From assembly GCA_019749915.1 (NCBI GenBank), contig JAIEPE010000002.1, positions 1 to 64,000 of the forward strand: a stretch of DNA of 64,000 bases. Reading direction: 5' to 3'. The notes below the pieces were generated by a model. The model searched no databases and was not told the origin of the DNA. It saw only the letters and a program-made list of their open reading frames with translations. This document shows, piece by piece, positions 53,360-62,675 of this stretch (position 1 is the stretch's first letter; each line of letters begins with the position of its first letter). Made by a program: the position numbers and the translations under genes. This DNA comes from Alphaproteobacteria bacterium (GTDB lineage: Bacteria > Pseudomonadota > Alphaproteobacteria > UBA9655).

Positions 53360-54181
53360 TTATCCTAAACTATACACCGGTAAGAGAAGGTCCTTCAAAG
53401 GTTGATAGAGCGCTTGATTGGCCACCAAAACTGAACCTGTTCCCAAGATATCTTCAGCGCCTTGAAGATCACAGGTGTACCCTCCCGCTTCGCGCACCAG
53501 TACGATGCCAGCAGCCATATCCCAAGGTTTAAGAGGACGCTCCCAAAAACCATCGAACCGTCCTGCGGCTACATAAGCAAGGTCTAGAGAGGCAGCTCCG
53601 AAACGGCGCACACCTGCGACCAAGGGCATAACGCTTTCCATGGATCTTTGAAATTCAACTTTAGTTTTGGCATCATGCAAAGCAAAAGGAATGCCTGTAG
53701 CAAAAACAGCTTCTGACAGATGATGACGACCAGAGACACGAAGGCGCCTGTCATTGAGAAAAGCACCACCGCCTTTTTCCGCATAAAACATTTCATCCTT
53801 GATGGGATCATAAACCACACCTGCGATTATCTCATCGCCCTTTTGAAGACCAATGGAAATAGCAAAGTGAGGAATACCATGAAGGAAATTGGTGGTACCA
53901 TCCAGAGGATCAATGATCCAGGTATGTTCATCACCTTCTTTTTTGCCGCTCTCTTCCATCAGAAACCCATAGGAAGGGCGCGCTTTTTTAAGTTCCTTAT
54001 AAAGGGTATCCTCTGCTTTTTTATCCGCAGTCGAAACAAAATCGCCCGGGCCCTTTCGAGAAACTTGGAGATGCTCAACCTCTCCAAAATCACGAACAAG
54101 GTCTCTTGCAGCTTTAAAGGCCGCATTACACATAACATTTAAATGGGGAGAACGCGACACAAGCCGCAATTGATGCGCCAT
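53360..54181 (-). CDS. suhB: Inositol monophosphatase family protein (SuhB-like)
   Basis: A 273-residue inositol monophosphatase. Metal motifs: FLMEESG, DPLDGTTNFLHGIPHF and PWDMAAGIVLVREAGG. The GTTNF variant favours SuhB over CysQ. SuhB dephosphorylates inositol-1-P and in E. coli also takes part in rRNA antitermination. It is the last gene of fbaB-efp-suhB, 5 bases after efp. Confidence 0.88.
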   Translation of the reverse strand: MAHQLRLVSRSPHLNVMCNAAFKAARDLVRDFGEVEHLQVSRKGPGDFVSTADKKAEDTLYKELKKARPSYGFLMEESGKKEGDEHTWIIDPLDGTTNFLHGIPHFAISIGLQKGDEIIAGVVYDPIKDEMFYAEKGGGAFLNDRRLRVSGRHHLSEAVFATGIPFALHDAKTKVEFQRSMESVMPLVAGVRRFGAASLDLAYVAAGRFDGFWERPLKPWDMAAGIVLVREAGGYTCDLQGAEDILGTGSVLVANQALYQPLKDLLLPVYSLG

Positions 54182-54186
54182 GAAAT

Positions 54187-54753
54187 TTATTCCTTAGCCC
54201 GCTCTACATAAGAGCCGTCGGCAGTGTTAACAACAACTTTCGTCCCTGACCCAATGTGGGGAGGAACCATTATACGAACACCATTTTCTAAAATGGCAGG
54301 TTTGTAGGAAGAGGAGGCTGTTTGCCCTTTCACAACGGGCTCCGCTTCCACGATTTCCATTATAACCGTCTCAGGAAGCTCAGCTCCCACAGTGTCTCCC
54401 TCATAGGACACCACAGTAATGATCATGCCGTCTTTTAGAAACGGAAGGGAATCTCCGAGTAAGTCTTTAGGAAGATGAATTTGCTCAAAGGTTTCCTGAT
54501 CCATAAGAGCCACTGCATCTCCCTCTTCATAAAGATATTGATACTCTTTCTCATCCAAGCGAACCCTTTCAACAGATTCACTGGAGCGAAACCGCTCATT
54601 CAGTTTTGTGCCGTCACGAATATCCTTCAATTCCACTTGAAGATAGGCCCCGCCCTTGCCGGGTTGGGTGTGTTGAGTTTTGACAGCAACCCACAAACGG
54701 TTGTTGTGCTGAATGATATTTCCTGGCCGAATAGCGTTTCCATTAATTTTCAT
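54187..54753 (-). CDS. efp: Translation elongation factor P
   Basis: A 188-residue EF-P with three beta-barrel domains. The tip loop has PGKGGAYL, whose Lys is the modification site in other bacteria. The C-terminal motif reads [17 protein letters not shown]. It relieves ribosome stalling at polyproline, which matters here given the Pro-rich proteins in this window. It lies 12 bases after fbaB. Confidence 0.95.
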   Translation of the reverse strand: MKINGNAIRPGNIIQHNNRLWVAVKTQHTQPGKGGAYLQVELKDIRDGTKLNERFRSSESVERVRLDEKEYQYLYEEGDAVALMDQETFEQIHLPKDLLGDSLPFLKDGMIITVVSYEGDTVGAELPETVIMEIVEAEPVVKGQTASSSYKPAILENGVRIMVPPHIGSGTKVVVNTADGSYVERAKE

Positions 54754-54765
54754 AAATGTTAATCC

Positions 54766-55692
54766 TTAAAGTTTTCCTTGATAAATTTTTACAAGCGTAT
54801 CGAGCATTGCCATAGCTTCCTTATAAGAGCGGCGGAAAGCATTACGCCCAATGATAGAGCCATTTCCTCCCCCCTCATAGATGGCACGTGCATCGGCAAA
54901 CACCCCCTTCAAATCCTTGGCAATTCCTCCTGAAAACACCACAAGGCGGCGCCCGTTAAAGCAGGATTGCACCACATGATGGACCCGGGCCTTCAGAGTA
55001 TCTCGCTCAACGTTGTGGGCAATATATTCTTTCTTGGCTTCAGCATTTTCCAAGTAGTCGGTGGGAAGCTTCACCTTAATGATATGAGCCCCCATTAATG
55101 CTGCGATATGAGCGCCATAGGCAATGGTATCAAGAGCGGTTTCTCCCTCCTTGGACATATTGCCACGAGCATAAGACCATACAACCACAGCCAGCCCACA
55201 TGCCTTGGCTTCCTCAGAAAGTTCTCTTAATTCTTCAAGCATCTCCAGGATGGTATTAGATCCAGGATAGATGGTAAACCCAATGGCCGAACATCCTAAA
55301 CGCAGAGCATCTTGAACGGATCCGGTCACGGCTTGACCTGCCTCATCTCCGCCGGGCAAGAGACTGATGGAACTGTTGATTTTCAAAATAGTGGGAATAG
55401 CGCCAACAAAGCTATCCGCTCCGGCTTCCAACATACCCAAAGGGGCAGCATAAGCTGAAAGACCCGCATCCACCGCCATTTTATAGTGATAGAGAGGATC
55501 ATAGGCTTCCGGATTAATAGAAAAACTGCGCCCCGGCCCATGCTCAAATCCTTGATCCACGGGGAGAATAATCATTTTCCCGGTTCCCGCCAAACGGCCC
55601 TGCATCAAAATGCGAGCAAGGTTAGCTTTGGTTCCTGGACAATCGCTTTCATAATTTGCGAGAATTTTTTTGACTTTTTGAGATACTTTCAT
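54766..55692 (-). CDS. fbaB: Class I fructose-bisphosphate aldolase, DhnA/FbaB type
   Basis: A 308-residue archaeal-type class I aldolase. It shows ILPVDQGFEHGPGRSF, the YPGSNT segment, VVWSYARG, the Schiff-base Lys strand IIKVKLPTDY and the phosphate loop VFSGGIAKD. It splits fructose-1,6-bisphosphate without metal. It leads the fbaB-efp-suhB unit. Confidence 0.9.
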   Translation of the reverse strand: MKVSQKVKKILANYESDCPGTKANLARILMQGRLAGTGKMIILPVDQGFEHGPGRSFSINPEAYDPLYHYKMAVDAGLSAYAAPLGMLEAGADSFVGAIPTILKINSSISLLPGGDEAGQAVTGSVQDALRLGCSAIGFTIYPGSNTILEMLEELRELSEEAKACGLAVVVWSYARGNMSKEGETALDTIAYGAHIAALMGAHIIKVKLPTDYLENAEAKKEYIAHNVERDTLKARVHHVVQSCFNGRRLVVFSGGIAKDLKGVFADARAIYEGGGNGSIIGRNAFRRSYKEAMAMLDTLVKIYQGKL

Positions 55693-56063
55693 GAATCAAT
55701 CCATCGCTTTAAAGATATTCCTTATCCTTAAAGGAAGGAAGCCTTTTTTGCAATCCGTTGCGAAGGAAAAATTCGTACAGAATTCAAATACTAATAAGTC
55801 CCTGCTTAACATGTAATTTTTAACTTCGTTTTTCCTCAACATGTTAGCACTTGACATTTTCAATATATTTTTATAATATATAAATACCAATATTTCAATT
55901 AATATATTGAGATGTTTTTTATTACGAAGCGTTGTTTTTTCTGAAGTAGCGGGTGGCAAATTTATAAAAAACTCATTAACTCAAAAGAAACCGCAGAAGA
56001 GTAGCATCACCTCCTCCCTCTGCTGTATATTGGAGTGGCCAACTTAAAGAAAGGATTATCATC
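55693..56063. promoter_or_regulatory. Divergent AT-rich promoter region
   Basis: No gene is supported in these 371 bases. On the minus strand TTGAAA (55898-55893) and TATAAA (55875-55870) with a 17-base spacer could drive fbaB-efp-suhB. On the plus strand TTGACA (55851) and TATAAT (55872) overlap it, with a short 15-base spacer. An inverted repeat TAACATG (55807) and CATGTTA (55840) flanks the plus-strand -35 box. Confidence 0.45.
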
Positions 56064-56564
56064 ATGTTTAAAAAATTTCTCCGAACATCCGTTCTGACTT
56101 TAGGAGCAGGTCTTTGTGTACTTGCTACCTTACAAAATGAATGTCACGCAATATACTTCCAAAATGATACGCCAGACGACTTGTATATAGATTGGTCCGC
56201 GAGCGTGAGTGCACGCTTTCCCACTCCTGAGGGAGTCATGAAAGATACTCCTGAAGGTTTCGTACACACGACCCAAGTTATAAGGGCAGGAACGAGTTGG
56301 GATTCTCCCGTACTCGTAGATTTGGCATTAAAACGGATAACTGCCGCGCAGGGAAAATTAAATACTTTGGGAGGAACGGACCTAACTCTAGACCTTAGGG
56401 TTTCCATTTTGAGTAAAAAAGCTCCCGAGGAGGGGGTATGGCAAGCGACACCTGACCTTACATGGACCAACCATCTAACTAACGAGGGCCTAGAGCCAGC
56501 CTTGTCGCAACATCTGGTAGCTCATGCCACCCAAAATGGGATTATTAGTTTAGGGGCTGAATAA
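56064..56564 (+). CDS. Exported protein of unknown function
   Basis: A 166-residue protein with a signal peptide (residues about 1-29, ending ECHA). The mature part looks like one beta-rich domain (YFQNDTPDDLYIDWSASV, DLTLDLRVSIL). AAAGGA lies 8 bases upstream. It precedes the ccm cluster in the same direction but is separated from it, so a link to cytochrome maturation is not indicated. Family unknown. Confidence 0.55.
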   Translation: MFKKFLRTSVLTLGAGLCVLATLQNECHAIYFQNDTPDDLYIDWSASVSARFPTPEGVMKDTPEGFVHTTQVIRAGTSWDSPVLVDLALKRITAAQGKLNTLGGTDLTLDLRVSILSKKAPEEGVWQATPDLTWTNHLTNEGLEPALSQHLVAHATQNGIISLGAE

Positions 56565-56634
56565 GTTCAGTACAAGTGAGACAAAATAGGAGTTGCTGAG
56601 TCTCCTTCCGTTGACTTCCAGCGATGCCACGTTT

Positions 56635-57222
56635 ATGGTTTGGCTTATGCTGGATGTACGCAATATTTCATTACCCTCTCTCTTTTCAGATCTCTCGTTT
56701 TCTCTTGCACAACGAGAGATGCTTTTGATTCGCGGGACAAATGGAGCGGGAAAATCAAGCCTTCTCCGCATGGTGGCAGGGCTCATCCGCCCCTCATCGG
56801 GAACTCTATTTTGGGAAGGCCAAAAAATTCAGCTTTCCGCCTATCAACAGAGCCTTCTTTATAGTGGCCACTCGCTGGGGCTTCATCCGGAAGCCCTTTT
56901 AAAAGATCAAGTCAACCTATGGCACTATCACTATCGGGTTGAAAAAAAGGTTATCGAGGCGGCGCTCCATATCTGGGGGATTGCACCCTTTGCAAATCAA
57001 AAGATCCAACACCTTTCTCAAGGACAGCAAAAACGCCTCAGTTTAAGTCGCCTCCACTCGCTTGCGCGCCCTTTATGGATACTGGATGAACCTCACTCAA
57101 GTCTCGATGCCGAGGGGCGAAAAATCTTAGAGGATACTCTCGCCCGTCATCTTGAAAGAGATGGTCTAGCTATTCTAGCAAGCCATGAAAAGCAGCCGGG
57201 AATGCGGGAGATTTGCTTATGA
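56635..57222 (+). CDS. ccmA: Heme exporter ATPase CcmA
   Basis: About 195 residues. The start is uncertain: ATG 56635 or 56647, and the open frame begins at a TTG at 56593 that sits on the ribosome site. Walker A GTNGAGKSS, signature LSQGQQKRLSLSR, Walker B LWILDEPHSSLD. It is the ATPase of the CcmABCD complex that frees holo-CcmE. It overlaps ccmB by ATGA. Confidence 0.9.
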   Translation: MVWLMLDVRNISLPSLFSDLSFSLAQREMLLIRGTNGAGKSSLLRMVAGLIRPSSGTLFWEGQKIQLSAYQQSLLYSGHSLGLHPEALLKDQVNLWHYHYRVEKKVIEAALHIWGIAPFANQKIQHLSQGQQKRLSLSRLHSLARPLWILDEPHSSLDAEGRKILEDTLARHLERDGLAILASHEKQPGMREICL

Positions 57223-57869
57223 TTTCCCGAGAGCTCTATAATGCTTATCTTCACAAGGGGAGCCTTTTATCCACCTTTGCTTTTTTTGCCCTCGCCCTTT
57301 TTTGTGTCTCCTTGACCCTGGGTCCCAATGAAACTCTTTTAAGGCAGAGCGCGCCCGGGTTGATTTGGATTCTCGCCATCCTCACTATCTTCTTCTCCAC
57401 CCCCCTTCTTTTAAAAAGGGAAGCACAATGCGGCCTTTTAGATGAAATCCTTCTGCACCCTTCTCTGACGTCAACCTATCTTTTGTCCAAAGTCATGGCT
57501 GAATACCTTTTTATTGCTCTTCCTTTGGCTTTGATGAGTTTTTTCCTTTCCCCTCTTTTCGCCCTTTCTTCAGTGGAGACGCTTTCACTCCTCTTAACCC
57601 TTCTTATTGGGTTTCCTGCTTTGAGTGCTCTTGGAATTTTGGGAAGTCTGCTGACCCTCAACACCCAAGGCGGCGGGCTTCTTCTTTCTCTTATCATTCT
57701 GCCCTTGACTTTGCCGCTTCTTATTTTTGGGCTTTCGGTGATGGAAATGACGCGATTAGGACTTGATTCTTTTCCTTCTTTCTGCCTCCTTATGGGAAGC
57801 TCTCTCTTTCTCTTGATCCTTGGGGTAACAGCAGGATGTTGGGCTCTTCCTTTTGCAGCGGAGCGTTAA
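57219..57869 (+). CDS. ccmB: Heme exporter membrane protein CcmB
   Basis: 216 residues from the ATG at 57219, which overlaps the ccmA stop. Six membrane segments. Typical CcmB features are the EAQCGLLDEILLHPS loop and GSLLTLNTQGGGLLLSLIILPLTLPLLIFG. It is the membrane partner of CcmA. Confidence 0.93.
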   Translation: MISRELYNAYLHKGSLLSTFAFFALALFCVSLTLGPNETLLRQSAPGLIWILAILTIFFSTPLLLKREAQCGLLDEILLHPSLTSTYLLSKVMAEYLFIALPLALMSFFLSPLFALSSVETLSLLLTLLIGFPALSALGILGSLLTLNTQGGGLLLSLIILPLTLPLLIFGLSVMEMTRLGLDSFPSFCLLMGSSLFLLILGVTAGCWALPFAAER

Positions 57870-57870
57870 G

Positions 57871-58584
57871 ATGAAATTCACTTTGGCCAAACCCCGTTAC
57901 TTCTTTAAGATCACAAATTTTTTATTCCCCCTCGCTCTTGTACTGGGCGCTCTCTGTTTTGCAGCAGGTCTTTATTCGGCGCTTGTGACCTCTCCCCCCG
58001 ATTACCAACAAGGAGACGCCATGCGTATCATGTACATTCATGTACCGGCCTCTTGGATGGCGCTTTTTTGCTATGGTGCTTTGGCGCTATTCAGTCTTTT
58101 TGTGTTGGTTTGGCGCCATCCGTTTGCGGAAATTTTAGCCATCAGTGTTGCCCCCATCGGCGCTCTTTTTACAGTGCTTAGTCTTGTCACGGGATCGCTC
58201 TGGGGAAAACCCATGTGGGGAACCTATTGGGTGTGGGATGCACGCCTGACCTCTGTCCTTGTTCTTCTTTTTCTTTATGGGGGCTATTGGGCCCTTTATA
58301 AAGCCTATGCCCATTCCGCCCAAGGCATAAGAGCCGCCTCTCTTTTAGCCCTCATTGGTGTGATTAACCTTCCCATTATTAAGGGATCCGTTGACTGGTG
58401 GAATACCCTTCATCAACCAGCCAGTATAACAAAATTTGGAGGCCCGTCGATCCATCCCAGTATGCTTCTGCCCCTGGGTCTTATGACCGCAGCGTATGGC
58501 TTTTACTTTCTGGTACTCTTCATTCTAAGGGCGCGCACCGAGCTCAATAAACGCAAACTTCTTGTTCAGGGGAATCTTTCATGA
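57871..58584 (+). CDS. ccmC: Heme transporter CcmC
   Basis: 237 residues from the ATG at 57871, with GGAG 8 bases upstream. Six membrane segments. The WWD-type heme motif is present as WGKPMWGTYWVWDARLTS. Axial His candidates lie in IMYIHVPASWM and in WNTLHQPASI. It loads heme onto CcmE. Confidence 0.95.
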   Translation: MKFTLAKPRYFFKITNFLFPLALVLGALCFAAGLYSALVTSPPDYQQGDAMRIMYIHVPASWMALFCYGALALFSLFVLVWRHPFAEILAISVAPIGALFTVLSLVTGSLWGKPMWGTYWVWDARLTSVLVLLFLYGGYWALYKAYAHSAQGIRAASLLALIGVINLPIIKGSVDWWNTLHQPASITKFGGPSIHPSMLLPLGLMTAAYGFYFLVLFILRARTELNKRKLLVQGNLS

Positions 58585-58688
58585 GCTTGGATACGCCCTA
58601 TCTTTTTTATATCCTCAGTGCCTATGGATTTACCCTTTTCAGCTTAATGGCGTTTTTATGGTGGAGCTATAGGGATTCAAAAAAATGA
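58581..58688 (+). CDS. ccmD: Heme exporter protein CcmD
   Basis: A 35-residue gene that is easily missed. The product has one membrane segment (YILSAYGFTLFSLMAFLWW) and a short charged tail (YRDSKK), the standard CcmD form. Its ATG overlaps the ccmC stop, and its TGA overlaps the ccmE ATG, so it is locked into the operon. CcmD stabilises release of holo-CcmE by CcmABC. Confidence 0.9.
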   Translation: MSLDTPYLFYILSAYGFTLFSLMAFLWWSYRDSKK

Positions 58689-59119
58689 AGCCAAAGCATC
58701 AGCGCTTTCTAATCATTTCTCTGGGACTTGTGGGCCTTGGAATTGCCATCTTTCTTGTCTCGATCGCCTTTCGAGACAACCTTGTTTTCTTTTACACTCC
58801 CTCTGATTTGAGCCAGAAAAAAATTCATCCTGAGCAGCGCCTTCGGGTGGGGGGCCTGGTTGAAAAAAACTCCTTAAAGCGAGAAGGTCAAAAAGTTACC
58901 TTTCACATTACGGATCATGCAAAGATTTTGAAAATTAATTACACTGGCCTTTTGCCCGATCTCTTTCGGGAAGGGCAAGGCGTGGTTGTGGAAGGTCATC
59001 TTTCTGAGCCGGATCTATTTCAAGCCGAAACTGTGCTGGCCAAGCACGACGAAAATTATATGCCCAAAGAAGTTGCTAACAAGCTGAAAGAAAAAGGGTT
59101 ATGGCGCGATGATCGGTGA
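58685..59119 (+). CDS. ccmE: Heme chaperone CcmE
   Basis: A 144-residue CcmE with an N-terminal membrane anchor and a periplasmic OB fold. The heme-binding His is in LAKHDENYMP, with the conserved Tyr following. RVGGLVEKNSLKR and FREGQGVVVEG also match. It overlaps ccmD and the ccmF/H gene. Confidence 0.95.
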   Translation: MKPKHQRFLIISLGLVGLGIAIFLVSIAFRDNLVFFYTPSDLSQKKIHPEQRLRVGGLVEKNSLKREGQKVTFHITDHAKILKINYTGLLPDLFREGQGVVVEGHLSEPDLFQAETVLAKHDENYMPKEVANKLKEKGLWRDDR

Positions 59120-61466
59120 GATCGGAAACCTTTTCTTAGCTTTGGCCTTAGGGTTTTCAGCGGTGCAAGTGGGATCCTCTTTTTGGGGCGTGCAACAGAA
59201 AAACAATCGCTACCTTATCCTGGGAACGGCTGCCGCCTACATGCAAGGCCTCCTCATTCTAGCTGCCTTTATCACCTTAATGTTAGCCTTCTTGTTTTGC
59301 GATTTTTCTCTCCTCACGGTTGCCCTTAATGATCACACCCAGCTTCCTTGGTATTATCGCCTCGGAGCGAGTTGGGGCAATCATGAAGGCTCTCTTCTTC
59401 TTTTTGTTTTAATTTTATCTTTGGTGGCTGTCGCTCTTTCTCTCTTTTTAAAAAATCCTATCTTTCGGGCACGCACCCTGACTTTTCAAGGCCTCTTGAC
59501 CTTTTGTTTTCTTGTCTTTTTACTGATGACCTCCAACCCTTTCATCCTTCTTCCTTTTCCACTTCCAGAAGGCCAATCTTTAAATCCCCTCCTTCAAGAT
59601 AAAAGCTTAATGATTCATCCCCCCTTTCTTTATCTTGGATATGTCGGATTTTCAGCGCCTTTTTCTCTCGCTCTTGCTGCCCTTTGGGGAAAGAGTGAAG
59701 GTGCAGCCTGGGCTATTCTCACCCGCCCCTGGGTTTTATTTGCCTGGTTTGCTCTCACCATAGGCATCACCCTTGGCAGTTGGTGGGCCTATTATGAATT
59801 GGGCTGGGGTGGTTGGTGGTTTTGGGATCCGGTGGAAAATGCGTCCCTCATGCCCTGGCTTGCAGGAACAGCTCTTCTCCATGTTTTAAGAACCCAGTCT
59901 TTTTATCGGTGGAGTCTGCTCTTGAGTCTTCTCACCTTTGGATTCAGTCTTTTGGGAACCTTCTTGGTGCGGTCGGGTTTGATTGCATCCGTCCACTCTT
60001 TTGCCCAAGATCCGGATCGGGGCATATTTATCCTGAGCCTTATCGGCGGGATTATGGGCTTTTCCCTTTTCCTGTGGGTGTGGCGCTCCCCACGTTTCAA
60101 ACACATTAAAAAAGAAATTGACGCCCCGCGGCTCGACCGCGGGGTCCAGGAAGATTCAAAATGGATCCCGCGGTTAAACCGCGGGACGTCAAAACAAACT
60201 ATGACACCAGTGAATTTTTTTTCACGCAAAGGCCTTCTTTTCTTGAACTCGCTTTTTCTCTTTGTGGGCCTGATCACCCTTTGTTTGGGAACACTCTATC
60301 CTCTTTTAAGCGAAGGCCTTTGGAACGAAACCGTTGCCGTGGGGGCTCCTTACTTTAACCAAACTTTGCTTCCCCTTCTCCTTCCTGCCCTTCTTTTAAT
60401 ACCGGTGGGTGCCCTTTTAAGGGAGGAAGAAACATCCCTTTTCCAGCTTCTCATTCTTCCCTTAACGACGGGTCTGGGAGCAATAGTTTTCCTACTCTAC
60501 ATTTATTATCCTCTTTCTTTGGAAACAATACTAGGATGTGGATTAGCCATTTGGATTTTGATAGGATCCTTAGAAGCTTTTTTCAAAAGTCGCCTTCGCC
60601 TGGGCCCCACCCTTGCTCATATCGGCGTAGCCCTTTCCCTCTTGGGTATCAGTGTGGGAAGCGGGCTTCGGGTTGATGAAGCGAAAATTCTTGAGCTGAA
60701 CGAGAGCCTTACTATCGGCAGTAAAACCCTCACTCTTCAGGACGTGACCGAAGGTAAAACCCCCACCTATCTTTATGAGAAGGCAACGCTCGTTTCAGGG
60801 AAAAATATTTTAACTCCTGAAAAACGGCTTTATCAGCCCCAAAATTCACTCCTCAGTGAAACGGCCATTTTAACCAATGGCTTCTCTGACCTCTATGTCA
60901 TTCTGGGGCCCTATCAGGGTGAAAAGCGCTGGCTCTTCCGAGCCTCTCTTATTCCGCTTGCGCCTTGGATTTGGATTGGTGGTTTTTTGATGGCAGCGGG
61001 AGCGCTTATTTCTCTGTTAAGGAAAGAATCCTACCTTATTATTTTATTTTTCCTTACTTTTACCACAAGCGTCATTGCGAATCCTCGCGAAAGCGAGGTG
61101 AAGCAATCCATTTCTTCATTACAAAACCAAAGATGGATTGCCGCGGCCCCTTTGGGGCCTCGCAATGACGGAATCTCCCAAGAGATATTCAAGGAAGTCC
61201 GCTGTCCCGTCTGTGCGGGCCAATCCATTGCCGACTCTGACATGCCCGAGGCAAAAGCCTTAAAAGAATTTATTAATGAAGAACTCAAAAAAGGAAAATC
61301 CGCCGAAGCCATAAGGGAAGAGCTGCGTCAAAGATTTGGCGATGATATTCTCTTCCGTCCCCCCTTCAACAAAAAAACAATTTTCTTGTGGGGATTTCCC
61401 TTTGCCCTTTTCCTCCTTGTGCTCTTTGGATTTTTATGGAGAGGGTTTCAGTCTCGCGCTAAATAG
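59109..61466 (+). CDS. ccmF: CcmF-CcmH fusion, cytochrome c heme lyase
   Basis: 785 residues, where CcmF alone is about 650. Residues 1-640 are CcmF: HPPFLYLGY, the WWD motif GWGGWWFWDPVENAS (about 230-245) and HSFAQDPDRG. A hydrophobic segment (about 640-655) that looks like the CcmH signal follows without a stop. CcmH then runs from about 690 to the end, with redox pair C699-P-V-C702, QSIADSDMPEA and a final membrane anchor. Two palindromic repeats lie in frame: one encodes about residues 338-361 in a loop between membrane segments, the other about 654-688 between the halves. ccmG and ccmI are not in the window. Confidence 0.88.
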   Translation: MIGEIGNLFLALALGFSAVQVGSSFWGVQQKNNRYLILGTAAAYMQGLLILAAFITLMLAFLFCDFSLLTVALNDHTQLPWYYRLGASWGNHEGSLLLFVLILSLVAVALSLFLKNPIFRARTLTFQGLLTFCFLVFLLMTSNPFILLPFPLPEGQSLNPLLQDKSLMIHPPFLYLGYVGFSAPFSLALAALWGKSEGAAWAILTRPWVLFAWFALTIGITLGSWWAYYELGWGGWWFWDPVENASLMPWLAGTALLHVLRTQSFYRWSLLLSLLTFGFSLLGTFLVRSGLIASVHSFAQDPDRGIFILSLIGGIMGFSLFLWVWRSPRFKHIKKEIDAPRLDRGVQEDSKWIPRLNRGTSKQTMTPVNFFSRKGLLFLNSLFLFVGLITLCLGTLYPLLSEGLWNETVAVGAPYFNQTLLPLLLPALLLIPVGALLREEETSLFQLLILPLTTGLGAIVFLLYIYYPLSLETILGCGLAIWILIGSLEAFFKSRLRLGPTLAHIGVALSLLGISVGSGLRVDEAKILELNESLTIGSKTLTLQDVTEGKTPTYLYEKATLVSGKNILTPEKRLYQPQNSLLSETAILTNGFSDLYVILGPYQGEKRWLFRASLIPLAPWIWIGGFLMAAGALISLLRKESYLIILFFLTFTTSVIANPRESEVKQSISSLQNQRWIAAAPLGPRNDGISQEIFKEVRCPVCAGQSIADSDMPEAKALKEFINEELKKGKSAEAIREELRQRFGDDILFRPPFNKKTIFLWGFPFALFLLVLFGFLWRGFQSRAK
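60120..60190. repeat. CCCGCGG palindromic repeat inside ccmF
   Basis: The left arm GACGCCCCGCGG/CCGCGGGGTCC and the right arm GGATCCCGCGG/CCGCGGGACGTC are inverted copies. It encodes a DAPRLDRGV...PRLNRGTS stretch in the CcmF frame. Flanking CcmF sequence (WRSPRFKH before, FFSRKGLL after) is normal, so the element looks inserted. Confidence 0.85.
61070..61170. repeat. CGTCATTGCGAG repeat inside ccmF-ccmH
   Basis: A full bipartite element with hairpins CCTCGC/GCGAGG and GCCCC/GGGGC and consensus ends. It is read through in frame and encodes the linker between the CcmH signal-like segment and the CcmH domain. Confidence 0.88.
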
Positions 61467-62626
61467 GGAACACGGCCCGTGCTCCCCATGGCATGGCGAA
61501 TCATAAGCCTTTTCAAAGGGGTGATGTTTCTAACAATTCCAAAGCCAAGGGAACGCATCCGCGCGATAGAACGACTTTGTGTAGAAAAAACGCGCACAAA
61601 GCCGTCCATCAAAAGAGCCATGAAATAGATATCAAGCCGCCGTTGTCTCTGGTATTGTTTCAAAATTGTTTGGGAGCCCAGATCTAGTCCTAAGGAAAAG
61701 GCCTCGGTGAGAATATCCACAAGGGTCGCAACATCCCGAAGTCCGACATTTAAACCTTGCCCCGCGACAGGGTGAAAGGTATGGGCTGCATCTCCCACAA
61801 GAGCAAGGCGCATATCAATGAGGCGCCTTGGCAAACACACCCCCAAGGGATAGGAAAAGCGCTGACTTGAAAGCTTCAGTTTTCCTAATGCCCCTCCAAA
61901 TGCTGCCTGAACTTCCTCTGCAAAGGCAGCCTCCGACAGAGAAAGAAGAACCTTTGCCTTGTCCTCCTGAATGGACCACACAAGACCCGATTCATTCCCC
62001 GGACGAGGCACCAAGGCCAAGGGGCCAGAGGGCAAAAAGTGTTCGAATCCTCGATGGTTATGAGGTCGGCTATGGGTCATATTGCACACAATGGCGACCT
62101 GGTCATAGGCCCAGCGGGTTAGAGGGATATCTGCCCATTTTCGCAAGGCTGAGGATTTCCCATCAGCCGCAATGCAAAGGGGACTTTCAATGCACTCCCC
62201 CCCTTCTGTTTTCATGTATGTCATAACGCCTTCTCTCTTAAAGGCCACGACTCGGGCAGGCGCATAAAGCTTGATATTCTTGGAGGAGAGAACTTTTTCA
62301 GAGATATTCTTCTTTAAAAGCGCGCTATCCACAACATATCCTAAGGGCTCTCCCTTAACATCCTGAGCCTCATAATCCACCCACCGGGGCAGCACCCCAT
62401 CGGAGGTATGAATGAAGGTAATGGGTGTTGCCGCCTCAGGCCACATGCCAAGTTTTGTAAAGATATTGTGAGAACTACGAGAAAGGGCAAAGGACCGCCC
62501 ATCGGAAATGAGGGGAGCTTTTGGGTCAATTTGATCGATAAGGGCAACCTTCAACCCCTTCTGAGCCAGGGCATAAGCTAACGTACCGCCTGTAAGGCCT
62601 CCTCCAACAATGGTGACATTTGTCAT
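61448..62626 (-). CDS. UbiH/UbiF-family FAD-dependent ubiquinone hydroxylase
   Basis: 392 residues from the ATG at 62626; the open frame runs on to 62728, but that part is repeat DNA. FAD site VTIVGGGLTGGTLAYALAQKG, the DG motif CIAADGKSS, and LVGDAAHTFHPVAGQGLNVGLRD, the classic second FAD motif. It hydroxylates the ubiquinone ring; which position cannot be told from sequence. It fits with the neighbouring polyprenyl diphosphate synthase. The 3' end overlaps the ccmF-ccmH gene by 19 bases. Confidence 0.9.
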   Translation of the reverse strand: MTNVTIVGGGLTGGTLAYALAQKGLKVALIDQIDPKAPLISDGRSFALSRSSHNIFTKLGMWPEAATPITFIHTSDGVLPRWVDYEAQDVKGEPLGYVVDSALLKKNISEKVLSSKNIKLYAPARVVAFKREGVMTYMKTEGGECIESPLCIAADGKSSALRKWADIPLTRWAYDQVAIVCNMTHSRPHNHRGFEHFLPSGPLALVPRPGNESGLVWSIQEDKAKVLLSLSEAAFAEEVQAAFGGALGKLKLSSQRFSYPLGVCLPRRLIDMRLALVGDAAHTFHPVAGQGLNVGLRDVATLVDILTEAFSLGLDLGSQTILKQYQRQRRLDIYFMALLMDGFVRVFSTQSRSIARMRSLGFGIVRNITPLKRLMIRHAMGSTGRVPYLARD

Positions 62627-62675
62627 AATTTTTCTCTTTTTAATTGTATCCTTGTTTAAGATTTTTTTCCTAGGT

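Noticed and set aside
55696-55959. Possible 87-residue gene upstream of fbaB on the minus strand
   Set aside because: It lies in an AT-rich promoter region, has no ribosome site, no recognisable motif, and covers the likely fbaB promoter.
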